NCBI GenBank assembly: GCA_044867525.1 | Contig: JBIOVB010000118.1 | Location: 52,557 to 116,556, forward strand | From: JALYNX01 sp044867525 | GTDB taxonomy: Bacteria; Actinomycetota; Acidimicrobiia; Spongiisociales; ZC4RG35 | Direction of reading: 5' to 3' | DNA: 64,000 bases | Translations under genes and position numbers: made by a program | Shown: in pieces, positions 1 through 8,208 of the stretch | How positions within the stretch are numbered: the first letter of the stretch is position 1 | Layout of the letters: each line of letters begins with the position of its first letter | Notes under the pieces: model-generated | Seen by the model: only the letters and a program-made list of their open reading frames with translations | The model's database searches: none | Told to the model about the DNA's origin: nothing

Positions 1-2
1 CC

Positions 3-452
3 GGCATGGGGACCGCGATGGCGCCGGCAACCGAGTCGATCATGGGCTCGCTTCCCCTCGCCAAGGCGGGAGTGGGCTCGGCGATGAACGACACCACGCG
101 TCAGATCGGGGGCGCGCTCGGGGTGGCGATCCTGGGGAGCATCCTTGCCTCTTCGTACAGCCAGGCGATGGCACCCGTGGTGGCCAACCTCCCCGCCGAA
201 GCGGCAGAGGTCGCCGGAGACTCGGTGGGCGGGGCGATGGCGGTGGCCAACCAGATCGGGGAGGCGGGCGCCAGGCTGGCCGATGCCGCATCTGCTGCCT
301 TCATCGGCGGGATGGAAGCGGCGGTCTGGGTGGCGGCCGGGGTGGCCTTGCTCGGTGCAGTGGTGACCTTCCTGTGGCTCCCGGCACGCGGGGCCGATCA
401 CAACGAGCCGTCCGCTGTCCCCGGCGACCCGGCGGAGCGTGCCGCCACTTGA
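3..452 (+). CDS. MFS drug exporter (DHA2/EmrB-QacA type), C-terminal part only
   Basis: The reading frame is open at the left edge of the window, so this is the last 149 codons of a longer gene. The visible part has the DHA2-family run around GVGSAMNDTTRQIGGALGVAILGS, which is typical of the later transmembrane helices of proton-driven multidrug exporters. A last hydrophobic helix (AAVWVAAGVALLGAVVTFLWL) and a short polar tail follow. Its stop codon overlaps the TTG start of a TetR-type gene. That arrangement suggests the pair is co-expressed and that the regulator controls the exporter. The substrate cannot be read from the sequence. Confidence 0.85.
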   Translation, partial: GMGTAMAPATESIMGSLPLAKAGVGSAMNDTTRQIGGALGVAILGSILASSYSQAMAPVVANLPAEAAEVAGDSVGGAMAVANQIGEAGARLADAASAAFIGGMEAAVWVAAGVALLGAVVTFLWLPARGADHNEPSAVPGDPAERAAT

Positions 453-1048
453 CCGGACAGGAGACCCCTACCCGAGGCCGCCCCCGAGATGCATCCGTCT
501 CCCCGGCGATACTGAACGCCGCCCTCGAACTCGTCGAGACAGTGGGTCTCGGTGCCCTGAGCATCGATGCCATCGCCGCCCGAGCCGGGGTGAGCAAGGC
601 CACGATCTACAGGCGTTGGAGCTCAAAAGAGGAGCTCGTAGTCGACGCCATCGCCAACCTGGTGACGACGGTCCACCTGGAGCGGACAGGGAACCTCAGG
701 GAAGATCTCGTGACCACGCTGCGACGGCTGCGGACATTCATGTCGCAGTTCCGGGGGGGATCCATCTTCCCCTGGCTCGTGGGTGAGGTCGCGGCAGGCT
801 CGGACCTGGGACGGCGCTACGCCGACACCGTGATCCTGCCTCGACGCCGGGCGCTGGTGGCGATGATCACCGAGGCCATCGAGCGAGGAGAGCTTCGCTC
901 CGATCTCGACGTGGAGGTCGCGGTGGACATGATCACCGGGCCTGCCATCCTCAGGAAGCTGTTCGGGCCGATGCTCCCCGCGGACCCGGCTTGGGAGGAG
1001 AAGATCGTGGATGCCCTGCTCCTGGGCTGGTGCGTCGAAACCAGCTGA
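449..1048 (+). CDS. TetR/AcrR family transcriptional regulator
   Basis: A protein of about 199 residues. The N-terminal TetR DNA-binding domain is clear: after GRPRDA comes a helix, then LSIDAIAARAGVSKATIYRRWSSKEELV, which is the helix-turn-helix with the family-typical YRRW/KEEL ending. The rest is a helical ligand-binding domain similar to TetR_C types. I chose the TTG at 449 because it overlaps the exporter stop (TTGA) and leaves a normal short N-terminus; reading further upstream gives an Arg/Pro-rich tail inside the exporter gene. It probably represses the upstream exporter. It ends 3 bases before the convergent hisD stop. Confidence 0.88.
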   Translation: MTGQETPTRGRPRDASVSPAILNAALELVETVGLGALSIDAIAARAGVSKATIYRRWSSKEELVVDAIANLVTTVHLERTGNLREDLVTTLRRLRTFMSQFRGGSIFPWLVGEVAAGSDLGRRYADTVILPRRRALVAMITEAIERGELRSDLDVEVAVDMITGPAILRKLFGPMLPADPAWEEKIVDALLLGWCVETS

Positions 1049-1051
1049 AGG

Positions 1052-2302
1052 TCAGCGGCGATCGCGGTGCTGGGCGGCCCGGGCGTGTGCCTCCAGGCCC
1101 TCGAGCCGGGCGAGGAGGACGGTGTCGTCGACCAACAGAGTCGGGTCGTCGAGGCGGGACCAGGTCGGGGATCGGAGGAACGTGAGCACGGAGAGCCCGG
1201 ATTGGTACCGGGCCCCACCACCTGTCGGCAGGACATGATTGGGGCCGACCCCATAGTCGGCGAAAGCCTCGGCACTGTCTCCGCCGAGGAACAGCGACCC
1301 GTACGAGCCCAGCTCCCGTGCCAATCCCTCCGGGTCCTCCACGTGGAGGGCCAGGTGCTCGGGGGCGAGACGGTCAGAGGCAGCCCTCGCCTCGTCCAGG
1401 GTCCCCACCACCAGGTAGTGGCCATTTCCCAGCGCCTCCCCGGCGATCTCTGACGTCGGCAGGTCGGTGAGCTGAGCGGTGAGCGCCCGGTCCACCTCGT
1501 CGACCATGCGCGGCGAGGTGGTGATCAGCAGGGGCAGCGCATCGACGTCGTGCTCGGCCTGGGCGAGCAGATCGGCGGCAACCCGGTGCGGGTCGGCCGT
1601 TTCGTCGGCGATTACCAGGATCTCGCTTGGACCGGCCAGGCCATCGATTCCGATCTCACCGTACAGGTGCTTCTTGGCCGCGGTCACCCAGCGGTTGCCA
1701 GGGCCGACGATGAGATCACACTCGGGAGACACCGTGCCGAAGGCCAAGGCGGCAACTGCCTGGGCTCCGCCGACCGCGAGCAACCCGTCTGCTCCGGCCA
1801 GCGCCGCGGCCGCCTGCATCACCCGACCCGGCCTGGGAGATGCGACCCAGACCTGGCTCACACCGGCGATCCGGGCCGGGACCACCGTCATGAGCACCGT
1901 TGAGGGGAGCGGATAGCGCCCGCCGGGGGCGTAGGCACCGGCGGAGCCCACCGGGACCCAGCGATGACCCGCTCGGCCCCCGACTACCTCGAGATCGAGG
2001 TCGCGGAGCCCTTCCCGCTGGGCCTCTGCGAAGCGGGAAATGCGGTCCCTGACCCGGATGAGCGTCTCCTGCTCGGCGGTCGGAAGCCCTTCCAGAGCGC
2101 CTTCCAGCTCGGCGCGCGGGATGACGATTGGCCCTCCTGGGTCGAGGTCATCGAGGCGTGCCCCATGCTCGCGAAGCGCCGCCTCACCACGAGAGCGCAC
2201 GTCTTCGACGATCGCCGCCGCCTCGGCCAGTGTCTTCGGGTCAACCGGGCGTCGCTCATCCCGGCGTCCGGAGAAGGCCGCGGGCTGGAGCCACCGGGTC
2301 AT
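1052..2302 (-). CDS. hisD: Histidinol dehydrogenase
   Basis: This enzyme oxidises L-histidinol to L-histidine in two NAD-dependent steps, the last reactions of the pathway. The 416-residue length is normal. Family signatures are present: the NAD/substrate region GSAGAYAPGGRYPLPST, the block GPSEILVIADE followed by QAEHD, and the C-terminal SYGSLFLGGDSAEAFADYGVGPNHVLPTGG. It is the last gene of the minus-strand his operon. Its ATG overlaps the stop of the HisA-HisI-HisE gene by 4 bases, so translation is probably coupled. Confidence 0.97.
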   Translation of the reverse strand: MTRWLQPAAFSGRRDERRPVDPKTLAEAAAIVEDVRSRGEAALREHGARLDDLDPGGPIVIPRAELEGALEGLPTAEQETLIRVRDRISRFAEAQREGLRDLDLEVVGGRAGHRWVPVGSAGAYAPGGRYPLPSTVLMTVVPARIAGVSQVWVASPRPGRVMQAAAALAGADGLLAVGGAQAVAALAFGTVSPECDLIVGPGNRWVTAAKKHLYGEIGIDGLAGPSEILVIADETADPHRVAADLLAQAEHDVDALPLLITTSPRMVDEVDRALTAQLTDLPTSEIAGEALGNGHYLVVGTLDEARAASDRLAPEHLALHVEDPEGLARELGSYGSLFLGGDSAEAFADYGVGPNHVLPTGGGARYQSGLSVLTFLRSPTWSRLDDPTLLVDDTVLLARLEGLEAHARAAQHRDRR

Positions 2303-3561
2303 CTCTGCTCCTTGGCGACCATGGGCCGCCGGGTCACCCTGAGCGCCCTGCGGTCCAGTTCCGATTCCACATCGAAAACGGATATCCCGGCAGACGCTGC
2401 CTTTACCAGCAGGAAATAGAGGAGGTCGGCGGTCTCCGCGATCACCGACTCGTGGTCGTCCGCCGACGCCAGCTCTCCGGCCTCCTCTATCAGCTTGGCC
2501 GCCAGCAGCGCCGGGTCCTGGAGGAGCCGGGACGTGTTGGAGCCGGGGTCAGGGCGGTCGGAGATCATGCGGATCCGGCGTTCGAGACGGGCCAGGCCCC
2601 CATCATCGCCCCAACAGCTGTGATTGCCGACGTGACAGAAGCCGGGCCCATGCTGGCGCACTCTGAAGAGGAGCGTGTCCCGATCACAGTCGACCTCGAC
2701 CGTGAGCAGCTCCTGGGTCGCCCCCGAAGTCTCCCCCTTGACCCATGTGCCCCGGGACCGGCTCTGATAGATGCCACGTCGCTCGTCGAGGGCCCGGGCC
2801 AGGCTCTCGGCACTGGACCAGACCAAGCCGAGGGCACGACCCGCCTCGTCGACGACCACGGTCGGCCACAGGCCGTCTGCCCGATCGGATCGGAGGACCG
2901 CGGACACTGCATCCCCCAGTGTCAGGTCGCCCGTGTAGAGAGCCATCCCGACCTGGGAGTCGGCTCCAATTGTGTCGAGGGCAGCGATCTCGGCTGCGGA
3001 CGTGATGCCTCCGGCGATGGTTACCCGGGCTGGGCCGGCGGCAGCGATCACCTGCCGGGCACGATCGAGGTCGGTCCCCTGAAGACGGCCCTCCCGCTCC
3101 ACGAAGGTCACCAGAAAGCCTCCGCAGAGGTCTTTCAACTCGCCTATCCCATCGAGCAGGGCCCGGCCCGTCGCGTGCCGCCATCCGTGGCTGAGGACGA
3201 TCCCGTCCCTGGAATCGAGCGCGACAATGACTCGGTCGGAGGGCAGGGCGGCCAGGAGATCCGGGCTGGCGGCTGTCCCGATGATGATTCGCTCCGCGCC
3301 GTCGTCGAGCCAGCGGATCGCGGTCTCCAGATCCCGGATCCCGCCGCCCACTCGGACTCTCCCCCGGCGGCACAGCTCCCGGACGACGTCGCGGTTCTCA
3401 CCCTCGCCCCTGGCGGAATCGATGTCGACCACGGCCACTTCGCCCGTTACAGAGAACCTCTCGAACAGGGGGAAGGGATCTCCGGCTTCGATGGCAAGCG
3501 TTTCGCCTCCGATCAGTTGCACCGCCTGACCCCGTGATATGTCGATCGAGGGGATGATCAC
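2299..3561 (-). CDS. hisA-hisIE: Trifunctional fusion HisA-HisI-HisE (ProFAR isomerase, PR-AMP cyclohydrolase, PR-ATP pyrophosphatase)
   Basis: One uninterrupted frame of 420 residues starts at a GTG overlapping the hisF stop (GTGA). Residues about 1-228 are HisA, a TIM barrel with PSID (Asp7), VGGGIRD, a second acidic strand ALDSRDG and the phosphate loop AGGIT. Residues about 230-320 are HisI: SRSRGTWVKGETSG, VDCDRD, and a Cys/His set (FCHVGNHSCW) for zinc. Residues about 328-405 are HisE: LIEEAGEL with downstream ETADLLYFLL. Together these cover pathway steps 2, 3 and 4. HisIE fusions are common; a HisA domain in front of HisIE is unusual to my knowledge. No frameshift or internal stop is seen. 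Confidence 0.93.
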   Translation of the reverse strand: MIIPSIDISRGQAVQLIGGETLAIEAGDPFPLFERFSVTGEVAVVDIDSARGEGENRDVVRELCRRGRVRVGGGIRDLETAIRWLDDGAERIIIGTAASPDLLAALPSDRVIVALDSRDGIVLSHGWRHATGRALLDGIGELKDLCGGFLVTFVEREGRLQGTDLDRARQVIAAAGPARVTIAGGITSAAEIAALDTIGADSQVGMALYTGDLTLGDAVSAVLRSDRADGLWPTVVVDEAGRALGLVWSSAESLARALDERRGIYQSRSRGTWVKGETSGATQELLTVEVDCDRDTLLFRVRQHGPGFCHVGNHSCWGDDGGLARLERRIRMISDRPDPGSNTSRLLQDPALLAAKLIEEAGELASADDHESVIAETADLLYFLLVKAASAGISVFDVESELDRRALRVTRRPMVAKEQR

Positions 3562-4313
3562 GGGCGCACCAGCACATCCGCATCGGCCAGGGAGCGCTTG
3601 AGATCGGCGACCGTGGTGTCGCCATCGTGGAGGATGGAGGCGATGAGCGCCGCCGATGCTCCGGCCTCGAGGGCTTCGACCAGATGCCGTGCGACGTTGG
3701 CGCCTCCGGATGCGATGACCGGGACCGGAATGGACCCAGCGACCGCTCTGATCAGATCGAGGTCGTAGCCGTCCCTGGTCCCGTCCCGATCCCAACTGGT
3801 GAGCAGGATCTCGCCGGCGCCCTCGCCGACGGCAGACGCGCACCAATCGTTGACGTCGATGCCGGTTCGGTTTCGCCCACTTTCCACCACGACCTCCCAT
3901 CCCGCCCCGGTGCTAGCGGCGTCGACCGCGACCACCGTGCATTGCGAGCCGAATCGGCCGGCAATCTCGTTGATCAGCACCGGGTGCGCCACCGCCGCGG
4001 TGTTGATCCCGACCTTGTCCGCTCCAGCCTCGAGGAGGCGGCCGGCATCATCCGCCTCACGCACTCCACCTCCGACCGTGAGCGGTATCGAAAGGGCGGA
4101 CCGCACCCGTCGCACCGTCTCCAAGCCGTGGCCCCGACCCTCGGGGGTCGCCGAGACGTCGAGGAGGACGATCTCATCCGCGCCCTGCTCCTCGTACAGG
4201 GCCGCGCTATCCGTTGGGTCACCCGCATCGCGCAGGCTCTGGAACCGGACACCCTTGACCACCCGTCCGTCCTTGATGTCGAGGCACGGAATGACTCGGG
4301 CCGCGAGGCTCAC
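3558..4313 (-). CDS. hisF: Imidazole glycerol phosphate synthase, cyclase subunit
   Basis: HisF uses ammonia from HisH to convert PRFAR into imidazole glycerol phosphate and AICAR. The 251-residue protein begins VSLAARVIPCLDIKDGRVVKGVRF, the standard HisF N-terminus with the catalytic Asp in CLDIKDG. It has VGGGVRE, the second catalytic Asp in LLTSWDRDGTRDGYD, and the phosphate loop IASGGA. The GTG start overlaps the hisH stop, and its own stop overlaps the start of the HisA fusion. A longer upstream frame exists, but it lies inside hisH and lacks family similarity. Confidence 0.96.
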   Translation of the reverse strand: MSLAARVIPCLDIKDGRVVKGVRFQSLRDAGDPTDSAALYEEQGADEIVLLDVSATPEGRGHGLETVRRVRSALSIPLTVGGGVREADDAGRLLEAGADKVGINTAAVAHPVLINEIAGRFGSQCTVVAVDAASTGAGWEVVVESGRNRTGIDVNDWCASAVGEGAGEILLTSWDRDGTRDGYDLDLIRAVAGSIPVPVIASGGANVARHLVEALEAGASAALIASILHDGDTTVADLKRSLADADVLVRP

Positions 4314-4918
4314 CCCGCCTCCCCGGTGGTTTCCAGCCAGCGCTCCAGGAGCCGGCTGCCCCAGGCGCCGGATAGCTCGGGATGGAACTGGCAGGCGAGA
4401 ACGGCACCACGATGCATCGCCGAGACGAATCCGCCCCCGTAGTCGGTGACCGCGGTGTCCCAGCCTGCTGGTGGGTGCGCCAGTCGATACGAGTTGGCGA
4501 AATAGGCCCATCCCGGCTCGATCAGCGACGAATCGGGCTCCGGTGCCACCAGGTTCCATCCCAGTTGGGGGACCTTCACCGACCCGGGAAATCGGCCAAC
4601 CTTCTCCGGAACAAGGTCGAGCCCGATTGCACCAGGGCTCTCCTCGCTCTCGGCGCACAGAATTTGCATCCCGACGCAGACCGCCAGGGTGGGCCTGCCG
4701 GCCGTCAGGCGCTCCCGCAGTGCCTCGCGGATGCCGAGCCGGTCGATGGCGCTCACCGCGGCCCCGAACGCGCCGACACCGGGGACCACCACCCAGCGCG
4801 AGCGATCGACGACGTTGCGATCCGCCGCTTCGACCGGGACCCGGCCGAGACGGCCGAACGCGGCGGCCACCGATGCCAGGTTTGCGGTGCCGGTGGGGAC
4901 GATCGCCACCTCGGTCAT
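4310..4918 (-). CDS. hisH: Imidazole glycerol phosphate synthase, glutamine amidotransferase subunit
   Basis: HisH hydrolyses glutamine and feeds ammonia to HisF. The 202-residue protein is a class I amidotransferase: the nucleophile Cys lies in LAVCVGMQILC, the oxyanion segment is VVPGVGAFG, and the His/Glu pair is in CQFHPELSG. The LGWN and YFANSY motifs of HisH are also present. It sits between hisB and hisF with 4-base overlaps on both sides. This matches its obligate partnership with the adjacent hisF. Confidence 0.95.
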   Translation of the reverse strand: MTEVAIVPTGTANLASVAAAFGRLGRVPVEAADRNVVDRSRWVVVPGVGAFGAAVSAIDRLGIREALRERLTAGRPTLAVCVGMQILCAESEESPGAIGLDLVPEKVGRFPGSVKVPQLGWNLVAPEPDSSLIEPGWAYFANSYRLAHPPAGWDTAVTDYGGGFVSAMHRGAVLACQFHPELSGAWGSRLLERWLETTGEAG

Positions 4919-5499
4919 CCCAGAGACCCCTTGGTGCTGGGCACATCGGTTCCCGAGATCGCGACCGCCGACCGGAGAGACATGGCCACAGCCTTGAACG
5001 CCGCCTCAGCCTTGTGGTGGTCGTTGTCCCCGCGCAGCAGGTCGACATGGAGCGCCATCCGGGACTCCAGGGCAAAGGAGCGCAAGAAATGGATCAGGTT
5101 TTCGGTTGCCACGTCACCGACCTTCTCCCGTGTGAACGCGATGGAGATCTCCGGCCAGGGCCTCCCGGACAGATCGACGACCGCCCGGCACAGCGACTCG
5201 TCGAGTGGTGCATAGGCGTGGCCGAATCGTCTGATCCCGGCGCGGTCACCGAGGGCGTCGTCCAGCGTCCGGCCCAGGGAGAGGGCGCAGTCCTCGACAG
5301 TGTGGTGATCGTCGATGTGGGTGTCCCCGTCCGCCACCATCTCCAGGTCGAAGCCGCTGTGCTTGGCGAGGGCACCGAGCATGTGATCGAGGAAGCCCAG
5401 GCCGGTCTTGATGTCGGCCCGCCCCGTACCTTCGAGCTCGAGCCGGCACTTGATGCTGGTCTCGGAGGTCTCCCGAGTCGTCTCTGCGCTTCGAGTCAT
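4915..5499 (-). CDS. hisB: Imidazoleglycerol-phosphate dehydratase
   Basis: A monofunctional dehydratase of 194 residues; there is no phosphatase domain, unlike the bifunctional HisB of enterobacteria. Diagnostic motifs are GFLDHML, DDHHTVEDCALSLG and DNDHHKAEAAFKA, which hold the manganese-binding histidines of the duplicated fold. It converts imidazole glycerol phosphate to imidazole acetol phosphate. Since the phosphatase is absent here, histidinol-phosphate hydrolysis must come from another protein; see the HAD domain on the preceding gene. The start overlaps the hisC-HAD stop by 4 bases. Confidence 0.96.
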   Translation of the reverse strand: MTRSAETTRETSETSIKCRLELEGTGRADIKTGLGFLDHMLGALAKHSGFDLEMVADGDTHIDDHHTVEDCALSLGRTLDDALGDRAGIRRFGHAYAPLDESLCRAVVDLSGRPWPEISIAFTREKVGDVATENLIHFLRSFALESRMALHVDLLRGDNDHHKAEAAFKAVAMSLRSAVAISGTDVPSTKGSLG

Positions 5500-7169
5500 G
5501 GCAACAGTCCTTCCAGATCGATGGGTTTGTCGAGGATTCGAGCCGCTTTGCGCAGGCTGTCCCGGGCTCGTCGTGGGTCGTCGCCGGGGGCGATCACACC
5601 GATCGGGATCACCCCAGCGGATCGAGCGGCAGTGATGTCGTCGGGGGTGTCCCCCAACATCCAGGCTGCACTCACGTCGAGCAGCCTGAGCGCGAGCTCG
5701 ACCGGTGCCGGGTCCGGCTTGAGCGGAGCGTCGTCCCTGGTGACGAGCACGGTGAACAGGTCGGCGACATCGAACCGGTCGAGGAACTCCTCGGCATCGG
5801 CCCGGGGCCGCCCGGTGACGACCGCAAGTGGGCGAGCGTCCGCCCAGCGGGAAAGTGTCGACCGATCCACCATGAGTGATTCGAGAGCCTTGAGCCCGGG
5901 GCGGTCGCCGCGGCCCTGATAGATGGCTTCGAAGCGCTCCATGACTTCCTGCAACGGGATGTCGGTTCCCCGCCCCGACAGCAAGGACCGGGCCAATTCC
6001 CAGTCGTCATTGGCATTGCCCTCCGACTTCATATCCTGGATGTCGTCGGGCCCGACATCGACACCGAAGCTGCGCACGGTCTCGAGGATCGCGACCGACT
6101 GCGATTGGCTCACATCGGCAAGCACCCCATCCATGTCGAGGATCAGAGCCTGGGGAGCCAGTGCGGCGCGCAAGGCGGAGATCAGTCTCTCGAACTCGGG
6201 CCGGCGCCCGGGCAGAGTGATCCGGACCGTCCCCTCGAGGTCGCTGCGGCCCGGAAACCATCGCAAGGCAATGCCGAGAGACGCCACCGCGGAGATCAGC
6301 AGACCCGCATCGCGGCATCGAGCGAGGACGAAGTTCGCCTCAGACGGCAGCGGGCTCGCTCCGAGCTCGCGGAGCAGGTCGGTCAACTCCGACCGCTCGC
6401 GCTTCACCTCCTCGACGAAGGCGGTGAGCTCGGATGTGGGCCATTGCAGCCGCTCCAAGGCGAGTTGGGCCGAGAGAGCGGCAACCGGATAGGGGTTGCC
6501 ATGCAGCGAGATGTCGCCGACCAGGTCCGGAGGCCCGAGCAGATACCCGACCCGGAGCCCGGCCAGCCCGTACGCCTTCGACATGGTCCTGACCACCACC
6601 ACGTTCTCCAACTCCAGGGCCGCCGGGGTCAGGTCGTTCCCCGCAAACTCGGTATAGGCAGCGTCGAGGACCAGGAGGCGGGCGTCGGCCGCCACTTTTC
6701 GCAGGTCGGACTCGGTCATCGCGGCCCCGGTCGGGTTGTTGGGCGACACCAGGAACACTGCGTCGGTGCCTTCGGTGATCGAGGCCGTGATCTCCTCCGT
6801 TGGCAGATCACCCTGCCACCAGGGGATTTCCACCAATTCGGCACCTTGCTGCCCGGCGTAGCGGGCGATCATCTCGAAGGTCGGGGTGGTGGTCACCACC
6901 CGCCTTCCCCGGCCGACCCTCGCCAGGAAACACCGGAACAGTGCGTCGTCCCCGCCGGCGGTGACGAGCACCGAGCCCGGGGGGAGGCCATGGAGGTCGG
7001 CCAGTGCTTGACGGAGAGCACCGATCTCCGGATAGCGGCTGATCGCCGACCCTGGGTCGGCTATTCCCGCAAGGAGATCTCTGGCCCGGGTCATTCCCTC
7101 GTTCTTGGACAGGTCGAGGTCGATGGGAACGTCGAATCCGGGGGGCAGGTAAGGCGTAGGCCCGCTCAT
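5496..7169 (-). CDS. hisC: Fusion of histidinol-phosphate aminotransferase (HisC) and a HAD phosphatase domain
   Basis: A 557-residue protein with two domains. Residues about 1-335 are a fold-type I PLP aminotransferase of the HisC family: SRYPEIGALRQALA, the SPNNPTG motif near 142-148, LDAAYTEF, and the PLP lysine K198 in TMSKAYGLAGLRVGY. Residues about 340-557 are a HAD-superfamily hydrolase: DMDGVL with nucleophile D345 and D347, VVTGRP, a Lys in PLKPDPAPVE, and the acidic GDTPDD. Because the operon has no hisN or HisB phosphatase domain, the HAD half is a plausible histidinol-phosphatase. Its product would be the next substrate after the HisC half. That role is inferred. Confidence 0.9.
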   Translation of the reverse strand: MSGPTPYLPPGFDVPIDLDLSKNEGMTRARDLLAGIADPGSAISRYPEIGALRQALADLHGLPPGSVLVTAGGDDALFRCFLARVGRGRRVVTTTPTFEMIARYAGQQGAELVEIPWWQGDLPTEEITASITEGTDAVFLVSPNNPTGAAMTESDLRKVAADARLLVLDAAYTEFAGNDLTPAALELENVVVVRTMSKAYGLAGLRVGYLLGPPDLVGDISLHGNPYPVAALSAQLALERLQWPTSELTAFVEEVKRERSELTDLLRELGASPLPSEANFVLARCRDAGLLISAVASLGIALRWFPGRSDLEGTVRITLPGRRPEFERLISALRAALAPQALILDMDGVLADVSQSQSVAILETVRSFGVDVGPDDIQDMKSEGNANDDWELARSLLSGRGTDIPLQEVMERFEAIYQGRGDRPGLKALESLMVDRSTLSRWADARPLAVVTGRPRADAEEFLDRFDVADLFTVLVTRDDAPLKPDPAPVELALRLLDVSAAWMLGDTPDDITAARSAGVIPIGVIAPGDDPRRARDSLRKAARILDKPIDLEGLLP

Positions 7170-8038
7170 GGCACGATTTGCTCGAGACGGGAGACGACGA
7201 TGTCCGTGGCCCCCTGCTCCTTGAGCAAGGGGATCAGGGTCGGCAACTCGGAGCGAGGGACCGCGGCCTTGACCGCGAGGCCTTCTCCGTGATGAAGTGT
7301 TGCGATCGTCGGTTCCCGCATCGCGGGAAGGATCGACACCACCGAATCGAGATCGCCCCGGGCGACGTTGAGCTCGACCATGACCCTGCCCCGTGCCTGC
7401 AACACCGAGCTCAGGCTGAGGACCAGGGCGTCGATGGCGGTCTTCTTGACCGGGTTGTCCAGGGCGTTGGGATTGGCATAGAGGCGGGTCGATGAACGGA
7501 GCAACTCATCGACGACGACCAGGCCATTTGCGGCCAGGGTCTCACCCGTTGCAGAAATGTCCACGATCACATCGGCATCCTCAGGTGGGAACACCTCCGT
7601 CGCGCCGTAGGAGTGGACGAATCCGGCATCAAGACCCTTGGATGAGATCCAGTCCCTGGTCAAACGCTCGTATTCACCGGCGACGACCAGTGGTTTGTCG
7701 GGCAGGGCGCCGTCGACCAGCAGGGACTCGGGCGCCGCGGCGACCATGCGCACCGGGTCGAGGCCGGTGTCGAGCAGTTCCACGAGGTCCGCGGACTTCT
7801 CTGCAACCCAGTCGGCGCCCGCAAACCCGATGTCCCGGGTTCCTGCGGCCAGCATCTCGACGATGTTCTGTGGTTTGAGGAGCTTCACCTCGAATCCGGG
7901 CACCGACATCACGGGGCGATAGCCCCGTGGCCCGGCGCGTAACTCCATGCCGGCGGCAGCGAGCAATGCAGTCACAGCCGGCTCGATCCGCCCCTTGGGG
8001 ACCGCGAGATGGGTGATGGTTCCGTTTTTCGATGTCAT
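7166..8038 (-). CDS. hisG: ATP phosphoribosyltransferase, long form
   Basis: First enzyme of histidine synthesis, joining ATP and PRPP. At 290 residues it is the long HisG_L form with a C-terminal regulatory domain (from about residue 215, VMVELNVARGDLDSVVSILPAMREPTIATL), which normally binds histidine for feedback inhibition. The catalytic part shows LAVPKGRI, GFAGADWV, and the PRPP loop in DVIVDISATGETLAANGL. It is the first structural gene of the operon, lying about 105 bases downstream of the leader peptide and behind the attenuator terminator. The start codon ATG at 8038 fits the conserved N-terminus. Confidence 0.97.
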   Translation of the reverse strand: MTSKNGTITHLAVPKGRIEPAVTALLAAAGMELRAGPRGYRPVMSVPGFEVKLLKPQNIVEMLAAGTRDIGFAGADWVAEKSADLVELLDTGLDPVRMVAAAPESLLVDGALPDKPLVVAGEYERLTRDWISSKGLDAGFVHSYGATEVFPPEDADVIVDISATGETLAANGLVVVDELLRSSTRLYANPNALDNPVKKTAIDALVLSLSSVLQARGRVMVELNVARGDLDSVVSILPAMREPTIATLHHGEGLAVKAAVPRSELPTLIPLLKEQGATDIVVSRLEQIVP

Positions 8039-8080
8039 GCGGGCGCTTTCCCGCCGGTACAGCAGCGGGCTCCCCGATGA

Positions 8081-8108
8081 CGAGAAACGCCGACCGCTGG
8101 GGTCGGCG
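8081..8108 (-). terminator. his operon attenuator terminator
   Basis: On the minus strand an 8-base perfect stem (CGCCGACC / GGTCGGCG, 8101-8108 with 8088-8095) with a 5-base loop is followed by TTTCTCG. It lies between the His-rich leader peptide and hisG. The 5-prime arm can instead pair over 8 bases (8100-8107) with 8146-8153 at the end of the leader reading frame. The hairpin is therefore one of two exclusive structures, as expected for transcription attenuation. The T-tract is short, which is common in GC-rich actinobacteria. Confidence 0.82.
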
Positions 8109-8142
8109 TGGGGAGGTGGTTGCCTTCGCTATGTGCCCACGG

Positions 8143-8199
8143 TCAGCCGACCCATGAAGGGTGGTGATGGTGGTGGGCGTGGGCGAACGGCCGTGTCAT
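8143..8199 (-). CDS. hisL: His operon leader peptide (HisL-like attenuator peptide)
   Basis: An 18-residue peptide, MTRPFAHAHHHHHPSWVG, encoded just inside the his promoter and upstream of the attenuator hairpin. It holds six histidines, five of them consecutive (CAC CAC CAT CAC CAC). Such a run is expected when ribosome stalling on scarce histidyl-tRNA is sensed. A ribosome that reaches the stop codon would cover 8146-8153, the antiterminator strand, and allow termination. One stalled early in the His run would leave that strand free. No Shine-Dalgarno is evident, and the predicted transcript start is only a few bases before the ATG, so the leader may be translated leaderless. Confidence 0.88.
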   Translation of the reverse strand: MTRPFAHAHHHHHPSWVG

Positions 8200-8208
8200 G
8201 TCCCGGGG

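Noticed and set aside
3561..3900. Longer HisA frame reaching upstream to 3900
   Set aside because: The extra residues are Arg/Gly-rich, show no HisA similarity and lie inside hisF in another frame; the GTG at 3561 overlaps the hisF stop.
4314..5075. Longer HisF frame reaching to 5075
   Set aside because: It overlaps all of hisH in another frame; the GTG at 4313 gives the normal HisF N-terminus.
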